A stretch of DNA of 64,000 nucleotides from Enterococcus gilvus ATCC BAA-350. Lineage in GTDB: Bacteria; Bacillota; Bacilli; Lactobacillales; Enterococcaceae. The first letter of the stretch is position 1. The number at the start of each line of letters is the position of its first letter. The stretch lies in NCBI RefSeq assembly GCF_000407545.1, contig NZ_ASWH01000001.1, forward strand, positions 1,255,501-1,319,500. The letters run 5' to 3'. A program made the position numbers and the translations under genes. The notes below the pieces were generated by a model. The model saw only the letters and a list, made by a program, of their open reading frames with translations. It searched no databases and was not told where the DNA came from. Below are positions 53,745 through 62,971 of this stretch, piece after piece.

Positions 53745-55079
53745 ATGTTAACTAAAGTATTATTTTTACCTACTGCTCGTTTAACCTTTGATGTCGAACT
53801 TGCAGAAAATATCTACTCTCAAAGTAAAGAATTATTGTTAAATATGGAAGGGATTCAACCAATAATTCCAGAGGGGTTATTGACTGATCCAGATATGTTA
53901 GTAGATTTTATCAATGTGCATGGTCTTGATGCAGATGTCATTTTGTTTCAAGACACAACGTTCACTGACGGAGAATTTATCCAGAATGCGATTGATTTGG
54001 TAAATGTCCCAGTTATTATTTGGGGCTTAAAGGAACCTAGTATTGGTGGACGCTTGCGGTTGAATTCTTTAACCGGTGTGATGAGTACAGCAAATGTTTT
54101 ACACAATAATAAACGTCCATACTTATACACTCGTGGAAATCCTGAGGAAAAAGCAACAAAAATTAATTTAGAAAAACAGATTAATGTTTTATCGGCTATT
54201 AAAAAAGTGAAGAATCTCACCATTGGAGTCATCGGAAATTATCCGGGAGGATTCTTTTTCTCGGGCGCGAATGAAATGGATTTAAGAAATGCCTTTGGTG
54301 TTGATTTGAAACATTACGAACTCCATGATTGGTTTGACTTAGCTAAAGAAGTGAATGAGGAAGAGTATCAGTCAGAAATTGATTTTGCTGAAAAACAAAT
54401 CATTGGGTTAAATAGAACTGATCACACAGTGAAGCGTTTCGCGCAATTTGTTAAAGTAGCCAAAGATTATATTCGAAATGATGGATTAAGCGCTATTGCA
54501 ATGAGATGTTGGCCTGACTTTTTCGTTGAATTAAAAGCTGCACCGTGTGGCGCTTTTTCACAATTGACAGAACAAGGTTTTCCAACTGCCTGTGAAGCCG
54601 ATATTCATGGTTCCCTTTCAATGTATATTTTACAAATGCTTTCAAAAGGTAATGCACCGTATATGGGAGATGTAGTCAACATCGTACCTGAAAACAATTC
54701 TATTATTTTATGGCATTGTGGGTTCGCACCATATTCAATAGCTAATCCAAAAACGGGGGCTACTGCGGGAGTTCATCCAAACAGGAAAATAGGATTAGCA
54801 ATGGACTTCGGCATTAAGCCAGGTGAAGTAACTCTTTTCCGTGTAGGATATGGTCCTGAAGGGTATCGTTTCGTTATTACTAAAGGTAATGCATTAGATG
54901 TTCCGAATTCCTATCTTGGGACATCTGCTGAAATTAAACTAGATAAAGATGCAGATGAGTTCGTGACTTACACAGTCGAACAAGGAATTGAACCTCATTT
55001 TGCGATGATTCATGGTGATGTAACTAAAGAATTAGTCGAAATGGCGCGTGTATTAAATATTGAAACACTTGTATATTAG
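53745..55079 (+). CDS. sftI: sulfoquinovose isomerase (SftI), fucose-isomerase-like
   Basis: A 444-residue member of the L-fucose/L-arabinose isomerase-like group. Likely metal-site residues lie in SQLTEQGFPTACEADIHGS and IILWHCGFAPYS. It would convert sulfoquinovose to 6-deoxy-6-sulfofructose, the substrate of SftT. This isomerase type is unrelated to the YihS-type isomerase of the E. coli pathway and is the one found in transaldolase clusters. Its ATG follows AGGAAGTGAG. Confidence 0.84.
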   Translation: MLTKVLFLPTARLTFDVELAENIYSQSKELLLNMEGIQPIIPEGLLTDPDMLVDFINVHGLDADVILFQDTTFTDGEFIQNAIDLVNVPVIIWGLKEPSIGGRLRLNSLTGVMSTANVLHNNKRPYLYTRGNPEEKATKINLEKQINVLSAIKKVKNLTIGVIGNYPGGFFFSGANEMDLRNAFGVDLKHYELHDWFDLAKEVNEEEYQSEIDFAEKQIIGLNRTDHTVKRFAQFVKVAKDYIRNDGLSAIAMRCWPDFFVELKAAPCGAFSQLTEQGFPTACEADIHGSLSMYILQMLSKGNAPYMGDVVNIVPENNSIILWHCGFAPYSIANPKTGATAGVHPNRKIGLAMDFGIKPGEVTLFRVGYGPEGYRFVITKGNALDVPNSYLGTSAEIKLDKDADEFVTYTVEQGIEPHFAMIHGDVTKELVEMARVLNIETLVY

Positions 55080-55091
55080 GAGGAATATATT

Positions 55092-55949
55092 GTGAAATTA
55101 GGATTTGTTGGATTAGGGATTATGGGTGAATCGATGGCCTTAAATCTTGTTAAGAAAAGCAATACTGAAGTATATGTGTTTGATTTTGTGAAAGAAAAAG
55201 TGCAAGAACTTGTGGCCGAAGGCGCGATTGCGGCAAGCAGTGGTAAAGAGGTTGCTGAAAATGCAGATATTGTTTTTACAAGTGTTCCTAAAGCGACCCA
55301 TGTAAAAGCTGTACATGAGGAAATCTATCCAGTTGTAAAAGAAGGGCAAATTTTTGTTGACATGAGCACTATCGCACCAAAAGATTCGATTGCTCTTGGT
55401 GAGGAAATGTCAAAACGCCGAGCCTATTTCTTAGATTCACCAGTAGTAAAATCTAAGCAGGCTGCTATCGATGGAACATTGGGGATTTACGTTGGCGGAC
55501 CAAAAGAGCAGTTTGAAGTAATTAAACCCTTTTTAGAAATGATCGGTAGTGCAGTTGTTTATATGGGAACAAATGGAAAAGGCCTAGTTATGAAAATTTG
55601 CCACAATATGTTAGTTGGTGAAATTCAAAATGGCGTTAATGAAATGATGGTCTTGGCTAATCAAAATGGTATCAATTGGGAAGATTTTTCTGCGGCAATT
55701 GACATTGGCGGTGGAAAAAACTTCTATCTTGAAACAAAAGGAAAAGCAATTGGTACACAAGATTTCACTACAGCTTTTTCAGTTGAAAACATGTATAAGG
55801 ATGTCAATATCGCAGGTGAAATGATTTCTGAACAAGGACTAGATTTACCAGGAACAAAATTGGTTCAGGCAGTATATCAAAGCGCTATGGATAAGGACTT
55901 TGGTGGAGAAGATTTCTCAGCAACTTTTAAAATTGTTTCAGATCAATAA
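55092..55949 (+). CDS. 3-sulfolactaldehyde reductase (beta-hydroxyacid dehydrogenase family)
   Basis: A 285-residue NAD(P)-dependent enzyme. The Rossmann motif GFVGLGIMG opens the protein, FVDMSTIAP is the family signature, and the catalytic Lys is in GLVMKICHN. The substrate loop reads PVVKSKQAA where ordinary family members have PVSGG; E. coli YihU has a basic residue (PVGRTS) there for the sulfonate. It would reduce 3-sulfolactaldehyde to DHPS. GTG start with AGGAGG before it. DHPS is the substrate of the glycyl-radical enzyme at 39947. Confidence 0.83.
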   Translation: MKLGFVGLGIMGESMALNLVKKSNTEVYVFDFVKEKVQELVAEGAIAASSGKEVAENADIVFTSVPKATHVKAVHEEIYPVVKEGQIFVDMSTIAPKDSIALGEEMSKRRAYFLDSPVVKSKQAAIDGTLGIYVGGPKEQFEVIKPFLEMIGSAVVYMGTNGKGLVMKICHNMLVGEIQNGVNEMMVLANQNGINWEDFSAAIDIGGGKNFYLETKGKAIGTQDFTTAFSVENMYKDVNIAGEMISEQGLDLPGTKLVQAVYQSAMDKDFGGEDFSATFKIVSDQ

Positions 55950-55965
55950 AAAAGGAGAATAGTTC

Positions 55966-57996
55966 ATGAAAATGGAAAAGAACGGAAATAGCATCGTTGT
56001 TGATAGCAATACACTAAGTTACAACGACCGTGTGATCTTTGATTGGTCAGTCGATCCAGTAGCGTTTATTGGTCGAGGAGAAGAAGAAGTAGAGATGTAT
56101 CGCGGTAATTTCAAAATTGAAGACTATCTTATTACACGCATACCACTAGATAAAGTTGACTATACTGAGGCCGATGATCAAATCAAATTAAGCTTAAGCT
56201 GTGGGGATAGTAAAGCCGCTTTAGTCATTATTGCGAAGTTTGATGATTTAGGACGATTGGTATTAGCTCTTGAGGGAGATGATAAATCGTATAATCGACT
56301 ATGGCTTCGTTTGGCAGCCAACTCCGACGAAAAAGTTTATGGTTGTGGGGAACAGCTATCTCATTTTAATCTACGTGGCAAACATTTTCCATTGTGGAGC
56401 TCTGAGCCGGGTGTAGGACGTAATAAGGAAACTCTGACCACTTTCTGGGCTGATGTAAAAGACAAAGCTGGTGGTAATTATTATACTACTAACTATCCAG
56501 AAGCTACTTTTGTTTCAACAGAAAAATATTATTGCCATACTAATTCTTATGCATATGCGGATTTTGATTTTCGAAATGATCATTTCCATGAGTTGCAATA
56601 CTGGGAAATCCCGGATTCTCTCGTGTTCGAAACAGCGCCTACTTATAAAAAGTTGATCGAAAAGCTAACTGGATTGTTAGGCCGTCAGCCTCAATTACCA
56701 GAATGGTCAGACAATGGTTTTCTATTAGGTATCCAAGGTGGAACAGATTATGTTTACAATACCGGTAAGAAATTGATTGATAAAGGTGTAAAACTTGCAG
56801 GCTTTTGGTGTCAGGATTGGGAAGGCATCAGAATGACCAGTTTCGGTAAACGGTTATTTTGGAATTGGGAATGGAACGGTGAATTATATCCGGAATTAGA
56901 TAAAAAGATTCATGAATGGAAAGAAAATGAAAACCTTCGATTCATGACATATATCAATCCTTATGTTGCTATTGATGCAAAAATGTATCCAGAAGCTGAT
57001 GCTAAGGGATATTTTGCAAAAAATAAAGATGGTGGCACTTATCAAGTAGATTTCGGAGAGTTTAATTGCGGTGTGGTTGATTTTACTAATCCAGAGGCTT
57101 TCGATTGGTTTAAGAATGTCATTAAAACTGAACTAATCGATTTTGGGTGTGATGGATGGATGGCAGATTTTGGTGAGTATCTACCAACAGATGTCGTACT
57201 CCATGATGGTACTGACCCGATGGTTGCTCACAATAAATGGCCGATGCTTTGGGCAAAATGTAATTATGATGCAGTGCAGGAATCTGGTAAATGGGGAGAG
57301 ATTGTTTACTTTATGCGCGCTGGAGCAACTGGTAGTCAAAAATATTGTCCTTTAATTTGGGCAGGAGATCAAAGTGTGAACTGGAGTCTTGATGACGGGC
57401 TTGCATCTACAATACCGGCAGCACTTTCAGTGGGAATGTCAGGCTGTGGATTAAGCCATAGTGATATCGGCGGATATACAAGTTTACACGGGAATATTCG
57501 TACAAAAGAATTATTTATGCGGTGGGCTGAAATGGGTGCTTTCTTACCGTTCATGAGAAGTCATGAAGGAAATCGTCCTGCAGAAAACTTCCAAGTTTTT
57601 GATGATGATGAAGCTATTGATCACCTAGCGATTTGTACAAATGTTTTTACCGATTTGACAGATTATCGTCGGGCTATTGTTAAGGAAAACTCGGAAAAAG
57701 GTACTCCTGTCCAACGTCCTTTATTTATGGAATATGAGGATGACCAACACGCTTATGATATTCAATATCAATATCTGTTTGGCCCTGATGTTATGGTGGC
57801 ACCTGTTCATGAAGAAGGAAAATCCGAATGGGATGTGTATCTTCCCGAAGATACTTGGGTTCATTTGTGGACCGGAAAAGAATTTAAAGGTGGTAATTAT
57901 ACAGTTGCCTCACCAATTGGTCAGACTCCTGTATTTTATCGTAAAGGCTCAGAATACGCTGAATTATTTGAGTCTATTACAAGTAAATATAAATAA
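55966..57996 (+). CDS. sftG: sulfoquinovosidase, GH31 (YihQ-like)
   Basis: A 676-residue family-31 alpha-glucosidase with sulfoquinovosidase marks. The nucleophile Asp401 is in WMADFGEYLPTD and the acid/base Asp468 is in WAGDQSVNWS, as in YihQ. The sulfonate-binding segment FWCQDWEGIRMTSFGKR (Arg289) also matches YihQ closely. It frees sulfoquinovose from sulfoquinovosyl glycerol, the deacylated plant sulfolipid. No signal peptide, so it acts inside the cell on material brought in by the GPH symporter at 58829. Confidence 0.92.
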   Translation: MKMEKNGNSIVVDSNTLSYNDRVIFDWSVDPVAFIGRGEEEVEMYRGNFKIEDYLITRIPLDKVDYTEADDQIKLSLSCGDSKAALVIIAKFDDLGRLVLALEGDDKSYNRLWLRLAANSDEKVYGCGEQLSHFNLRGKHFPLWSSEPGVGRNKETLTTFWADVKDKAGGNYYTTNYPEATFVSTEKYYCHTNSYAYADFDFRNDHFHELQYWEIPDSLVFETAPTYKKLIEKLTGLLGRQPQLPEWSDNGFLLGIQGGTDYVYNTGKKLIDKGVKLAGFWCQDWEGIRMTSFGKRLFWNWEWNGELYPELDKKIHEWKENENLRFMTYINPYVAIDAKMYPEADAKGYFAKNKDGGTYQVDFGEFNCGVVDFTNPEAFDWFKNVIKTELIDFGCDGWMADFGEYLPTDVVLHDGTDPMVAHNKWPMLWAKCNYDAVQESGKWGEIVYFMRAGATGSQKYCPLIWAGDQSVNWSLDDGLASTIPAALSVGMSGCGLSHSDIGGYTSLHGNIRTKELFMRWAEMGAFLPFMRSHEGNRPAENFQVFDDDEAIDHLAICTNVFTDLTDYRRAIVKENSEKGTPVQRPLFMEYEDDQHAYDIQYQYLFGPDVMVAPVHEEGKSEWDVYLPEDTWVHLWTGKEFKGGNYTVASPIGQTPVFYRKGSEYAELFESITSKYK

Positions 57997-58019
57997 TTTA
58001 AGAAAAGGAAGGTAAAGCA

Positions 58020-58760
58020 ATGGAACTTCATATGATGGTACTGTTTGTATTTTGTCTGGTGATTCTGTTTTCTAATATTATTCAAGGAATCACAGGATTC
58101 GCAGGTACTCTTATTGCTATGCCCTTCCTGCTAATATTGGTTGATTTGGAGACTGCAAAACAGGTTTTAAATGCTTTAGGTATCGTGGGCAGTCTCTGGA
58201 TCATTAGTAAGGACCATGCCTTTGTTAGAGGGGATTTACTGAGGAAAATTATTCCAACTATGGGCATCGGTTTAGCAATAGGTATTATTTGCTACAATTT
58301 TTTTCCGAAAGACGTTTTAATGTATTTACTCCCAGTATTTATCCTATTCATTGGTATTAAAGGTTTATTGGAATCATTCATGAAAAGTAATAAAACAAGA
58401 AAAAAGAAAAATCCAATTGTAAATCTTTTACTTTTGTTAGGAGCTGGAATTGTTCATGGACTCTTTGTTTCTGGAGGTCCTTTACTAGTAACGTTTGCAA
58501 CGAAGGAAATCGATAACAAAAGAGAATTTCGTGCAACTTTATCGGTTGTATGGCTAGTATTAAATTCTCTCATTTTAATTCAAAGTATTATAGCGAAAGC
58601 AATAACAGCTCAAATCGCAACTTATATGGCAATTTCCATTATTCCTCTTCTATTTGGAATAGTGATCGGTGGAATTTTGTTGAAAAAAATGAGTCAGGTA
58701 ACATTTATGCATATCTCATATGCTTTGTTAATATTTTCAGGTATCAGTCTTTTGATATAG
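58020..58760 (+). CDS. TauE/SafE-family sulfonate exporter
   Basis: A 246-residue protein with seven to eight hydrophobic segments and the motifs QGITGFAGTLI and HGLFVSGGPLL. It is a paralogue of the carrier at 42451. In sulfo-transaldolase clusters such proteins export the C3 sulfonate end product, here DHPS or sulfolactate. Because this locus can also consume DHPS, the two carriers may differ in substrate. AAGGAAGG lies before the ATG. Confidence 0.82.
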   Translation: MELHMMVLFVFCLVILFSNIIQGITGFAGTLIAMPFLLILVDLETAKQVLNALGIVGSLWIISKDHAFVRGDLLRKIIPTMGIGLAIGIICYNFFPKDVLMYLLPVFILFIGIKGLLESFMKSNKTRKKKNPIVNLLLLLGAGIVHGLFVSGGPLLVTFATKEIDNKREFRATLSVVWLVLNSLILIQSIIAKAITAQIATYMAISIIPLLFGIVIGGILLKKMSQVTFMHISYALLIFSGISLLI

Positions 58761-58828
58761 ACATCTTTTTGATGTCTTTCCTTTAGCAAAGAAATGAGAG
58801 CGGTGTCAAAGAATAAGGAGATGAAAAA

Positions 58829-60313
58829 ATGGCAAAAACAGTAATTGTTGATGATGCTCCAAAGTTTGGTATGAAGGATAAAATCGGGTATGCTCTTGGT
58901 GATTTTGGATGTAACTTATCTTTTGTAATGGTTAGTACTTATTTTATGGTCTTTTATGTAACGGTAATGGGAATCAGTCCTGTACATTTTGGATTTATTG
59001 CGTTGGCTTCTCGAGTATGGGATGGCTTGAACGATATTTTTGTGGGTTCAATGGTCGATAGATTACGTCCTAAACCAGGTAAAAGTAAGTTTAAAACTTG
59101 GATGTTCTACGGAAGCATTTTATTGATTTTTGCAACAATTATTATGTTTACACCAATAGAAGCCTTATCGTATGGTGGTCGTCTAGCAATGTGTATGGGA
59201 TCTTATGCTCTGTGGACTCTCGTATATACCGCGGTGAATGTTCCTTATGGTTCAATGGCTTCGGTTATCACAACGGATGGTGTTGAACGTGCTGAGTTAT
59301 CAAAGTACCGTGCACTTGGTAGTCTACTAGGGAATGTACCTGCAGGTGTCGTACTTCCATTAGTTCTTTATAATGCACAATCTGGAGATCCAATTTTTTC
59401 TCGTTTTATTCCTACAGCGATCGTTATGGGATTGATGGGAACAGTTTGTATTCAAGCGTGTGCGAAAATGTGTACAGAACGTATCGTTCGAGTGGAAGAG
59501 CCTACAGATACAAATCAGTCACGAGGGAATTTCTTTAAGACATTCTTTTCAGCTATGTCAAGCCGTCCAATGATTGGTTTGATAATTGCAACCTGTGCTT
59601 TATTGATGTTATTACAATCAAATAACGCAACGAATCAATACGTATTCATGTTGCATTACCAAAGAACAGACTTGTTGAGCTTGACTATGATGTTATCTTA
59701 TATTCCCCAAATTTTGATGATGATTTTCTTAACACCATTAGTTAAAAAGATTGGTAAGAAGAATTTGATTACGTACCCATTTATTGGTGTAGTTGCAGTT
59801 GCAGCCTTTATGATGATTACTCCTATGGATAATCCATATGTTTGGATTGCGTGTCAATTTTTCATTGGTTTATTGCAAGGTGCTTTTGTTATGTTAATGT
59901 GGGCGCTGATCTCGGATATTATTGATTACATGGAAGCTCGGACTGGCAGACGTGAAGAAGGAACCGTTTATTCATCGGTTACTCTATTCCGTAAATTTGC
60001 ATCAGGATTTGGTCAAGTAGTAATTGGTACTGGTTTATCTGCTGTTGGTTATAACGAAACAGTCAACGTTGCTCAACAGGCTGCCGGAGTAGGTAGTGGT
60101 GTGAAAACGTTTGCCGCGTTGTTGCTTTTAATTGGTGGAGCAATTATCTTCTGCTCAATGAAATTTATCTATAACTTAGATGATGAAAAAATGAAGGAAG
60201 TTGAAGCGAAGTTGAATCACGAACCGGAAGTAGAAACAGAAGCAGCAATGATTATGGAATCAATTGCTGAATCAAATCAAAGTAATGAAATCATGAAAGA
60301 ACCAAATGCTTGA
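58829..60313 (+). CDS. GPH-family sulfoquinovose (glycoside):cation symporter
   Basis: A 494-residue 12-segment transporter of the glycoside-pentoside-hexuronide family (KIGYALGDFGCNLSFVMVSTYFMVFYV opening; SRVWDGLNDIFVG; ISDIIDYMEARTGRREEG). The last 40 residues are an acidic tail. As the only importer-like gene in the sulfoquinovose operon, it most likely takes up sulfoquinovose or sulfoquinovosyl glycerol. AAGGAG precedes the ATG. It is the last gene of the operon. Confidence 0.83.
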   Translation: MAKTVIVDDAPKFGMKDKIGYALGDFGCNLSFVMVSTYFMVFYVTVMGISPVHFGFIALASRVWDGLNDIFVGSMVDRLRPKPGKSKFKTWMFYGSILLIFATIIMFTPIEALSYGGRLAMCMGSYALWTLVYTAVNVPYGSMASVITTDGVERAELSKYRALGSLLGNVPAGVVLPLVLYNAQSGDPIFSRFIPTAIVMGLMGTVCIQACAKMCTERIVRVEEPTDTNQSRGNFFKTFFSAMSSRPMIGLIIATCALLMLLQSNNATNQYVFMLHYQRTDLLSLTMMLSYIPQILMMIFLTPLVKKIGKKNLITYPFIGVVAVAAFMMITPMDNPYVWIACQFFIGLLQGAFVMLMWALISDIIDYMEARTGRREEGTVYSSVTLFRKFASGFGQVVIGTGLSAVGYNETVNVAQQAAGVGSGVKTFAALLLLIGGAIIFCSMKFIYNLDDEKMKEVEAKLNHEPEVETEAAMIMESIAESNQSNEIMKEPNA

Positions 60314-60532
60314 AAAGATAAGAAAGAATAAATGTTTTATCGATTTTATTTTTCTGTGCCTTTAACAAATGGTCACTAGCAAGTGAAAACTTCGATTGTA
60401 ATAGTAGATTATTCAAGAAAAGGTTTGAAAGAAATAAATGATTTCAGATAGTTTCTGAGAAAGAAAGTGACAAATATAAAATAGGATAATATTTTCTTGA
60501 ATAGTTCCACCCAACTAAATTATCTTCACATT

Positions 60533-60562
60533 GGGCTCCAGTCACCCCCTGGGGCTTTTTTT
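60533..60562 (+). terminator. terminator after the sulfoquinovose operon
   Basis: GCTCCAG (60535-60541) pairs with CTGGGGC (60549-60555) with one G-T pair, then seven T. Confidence 0.8.
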
Positions 60563-60852
60563 ATTTTAGTAAATAATTTTTGCACGAAATTCTCCTTTCC
60601 AAAAGAGATAAGCGTTATTAATTTAGTGATAAGAGGGGAATGGCTATATTTACAAATCATATGATATAGAATCAAAAAAACCGAGGAAATTTGAGATATT
60701 TCTATGATTTTAAAATCGAAAAGACCTGATAAGTTAGCGACGAAAATCTAAATTTATCCAATTATTTGTAGAAAATGCACGTTAATTATTCATTTCACGA
60801 GGATCGAAAAAAATAAATTTAAACCTTAATAAACTGTTCGCTTTACAAACTA

Positions 60853-60864
60853 GAACATATGTTC
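60853..60864 (+). promoter_or_regulatory. LexA (SOS) box
   Basis: GAACATATGTTC, a perfect match to the Gram-positive LexA/DinR core GAAC-N4-GTTC, followed by G as in CGAAC-N4-GTTCG. It lies 25 bases before the ATG of the polymerase gene, so the cassette should be induced by DNA damage. Confidence 0.88.
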
Positions 60865-60889
60865 GTATAATGTTCTTGAGGTGAAGAAA

Positions 60890-62241
60890 ATGGAGAAGCC
60901 TAATTTCAGATATGAACTTGAACCGCACGGAGATTATGCCTTTATTGATATGAAGTCTTTTACGCGAGCTGCGAACTAGTTTCTCGAAAATTGCATCCAT
61001 TACGTGATCTATTGATCGTGATGAGTACGGCTGATAATACGAGTGGATTAATTCTGGCTAGTTCACCAGCAGCGAAAAAAATATTAGGAATTCGTAATGT
61101 CGCAAGAAAATGGGAACTCCCTACTCCAGAAGAAAATCCTGCGGTAAAAAACTTAATAGTTGTGCCTCCTCGAATGCGATATTACATTTCAGAAAATTTG
61201 AAGATTCAAAATGTGGTACGTAATTATGCACCCGATAAGGACATAATGTGGTATAGCATTGACGAGTGCGTAGTGGATTTGACCCAAAGCTTGAATTACT
61301 TTGTTCCAGACTCAAGTTTGAATCGTGCACAAAAATTAGATATCGTATCGCAACGAATTCAACAAGATATTTTACGAGCAACTGGAATTTTCAGTACCGT
61401 GGGCATGTCGAATAGTAACCCTTTATTGGCGAAGCTAGCTTTGGATAATGAAGCAAAGAAAAATCATAATATGCGTGCTCTTTGGAATTATCGTGATGTA
61501 CAAACAAAGGTTTGGTCAATACCTGAAATGGATGATTTTTGGGGGATCGGTGGACGCATGAAGCGAAATCTTGAGTTTATGCAAATTAAATCTATTAAGG
61601 ATTTGGCTAATGCTTCTCCTGAACGATTACATAGAAAGTTCGGAATAATGGGTCTCCAGTTGTATCATCATGCAAATGGTATTGATCGTTCTAAGCTGCA
61701 AAAACCATATGTTGCAAAATCAAAAAATATTGGAAATAGCCAAGTTCTACCGCGAGACTATCGTGGCGATGAAATACCACTTGTAGTACGTGAGATGGCC
61801 GAACAAGTTGCTATCAGATTAAGACGTGAGGGTGCAAAAACCACAACTGTTCACCTTTTTATTGGTTATAGCAAAGATGAAGGAAAAAGAGGGTTTGGTC
61901 GCCAAACAAAAATATCTGCTACTAATGATACACAGCAATTAGCTGAATCATTGTTGTTTTTATTCAATAAATTTTATGATGGTCGGAGTTTCATTCGTAA
62001 CATCGGTGTCACCTATTCAAATTTGGTTTATGACGGTGGCGATCAACTTGATCTTTTTGAAGATCCGTTCGAGCAAGAGAAGAGAATTAAGATTGATCAA
62101 GTGACAGATAAAATTCGAGAAAAGTATGGTTTTGTCAGTATTGTACGAGCCAGCTCAACATTGGAAAACGGACGCAGTATTAAGAGAGCAGGGCTTGTCG
62201 GTGGTCACAATGGCGGCGCCGGTGGACTAGATGGACTTTAA
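60890..62241 (+). pseudogene. Y-family DNA polymerase (UmuC/UvrX-like), frameshifted near the start
   Basis: ATG at 60890 opens MEKPNFRYELEPHGDYAFIDMKSF and then shifts frame. At about 60960 the run reads TTTT where five T would keep frame as SFYASCELVSRKLHPLRD; the remaining protein (from about 60963 to 62241) is intact in the next frame. The lost residues include the Y-family FYASCE motif; the second acidic motif WYSIDECVVD is present downstream. The full product would be about 450 residues, normal for ImpB/MucB-type translesion polymerases of plasmids and mobile elements. A one-base assembly error in the T run would also explain it. Confidence 0.85.
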
Positions 62242-62262
62242 AATTGAGGGGGATGATTTATA

Positions 62263-62667
62263 ATGGGCGAAACATTCATGGCGTATCATCCTGATCCATA
62301 TGTTCGTGATTATGATGATCGTGGTATGGCAAAGTGGATGGGCTTTTATTTAAGTGAGCACACATCTGAAATGAAAAAGGATAACACAATTAGAAATAAA
62401 ATTTGGTTTCGAAAGGAACAGATGAATGATCTTGAGATTGGTGAGACATTGGACACTGCATTTAAAAATCGTTGCACAGTAATTATTCAAACGGCTGAAT
62501 TAGATAGTGAAGGATTGGCATTTGAAGATATTATTGGAGTCGTTGAAGGATTTAATGATAATACCCTTTATATTTCAGACGTTGATCTTGGTGTGCAACT
62601 GGTATCCATTGATGCAATAAATAATATTCGGATTGCTACACAGGAGAAATGGAGTTGGATCTCCTGA
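62263..62667 (+). CDS. YolD-like protein
   Basis: A 134-residue YolD-like protein. Such proteins sit right after UvrX-type polymerases in Bacillus and enterococcal SOS cassettes and are predicted polymerase partners. Visible blocks are DRGMAKWMGFYLSEHTSEM and a C-terminal strand-rich part (IIGVVEGFNDNTLYISDVD). The start may be 62263 or the in-frame ATG at 62278. It follows the polymerase by 21 bases and overlaps the next gene by one base. Confidence 0.78.
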   Translation: MGETFMAYHPDPYVRDYDDRGMAKWMGFYLSEHTSEMKKDNTIRNKIWFRKEQMNDLEIGETLDTAFKNRCTVIIQTAELDSEGLAFEDIIGVVEGFNDNTLYISDVDLGVQLVSIDAINNIRIATQEKWSWIS

Positions 62668-62966
62668 TGCTTAACACAGATGGCTTAGAGTTTGATTACC
62701 ACACGGAAAATTCTGAGAAATTTACTAAGGATTTTATGAATTATGTCATCACGGACGTTCCGCTTTTTGCTTTACAGGATGAGCTCTTGTACTTGATGCA
62801 TAAACGACAAATGACTAGCTTCCGAATCATTGGTTATAAATGCGTTGACGGTCAAGATCATACTTTTTATTTTGATGTCCGAACGATTAGTGAAAATTCT
62901 CGCATCAAAGTATACAGTTACAAAGGAATTGATTTGGAACGCCGTGGTTTATTAGGAAAGGGATGA
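62667..62966 (+). CDS. hypothetical protein of the SOS cassette
   Basis: A 99-residue protein starting at the ATG that overlaps the previous stop (TGATG). An in-frame ATG at 62649 is possible but sits only two bases after its ribosome site. No domain is recognised; it is polar, without membrane segments. Its position between a YolD-like and an SRAP gene suggests a small helper of translesion synthesis found in enterococcal cassettes. Confidence 0.6.
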   Translation: MLNTDGLEFDYHTENSEKFTKDFMNYVITDVPLFALQDELLYLMHKRQMTSFRIIGYKCVDGQDHTFYFDVRTISENSRIKVYSYKGIDLERRGLLGKG

Positions 62967-62971
62967 TTGAA

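Larger units (their letters stand above)
60314..60889. other. intergenic stretch before the SOS cassette
   Basis: No gene is seen. It holds a terminator at 60533-60562 and the LexA box at 60853-60864. The rest is AT-rich without clear repeats. Confidence 0.6.
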
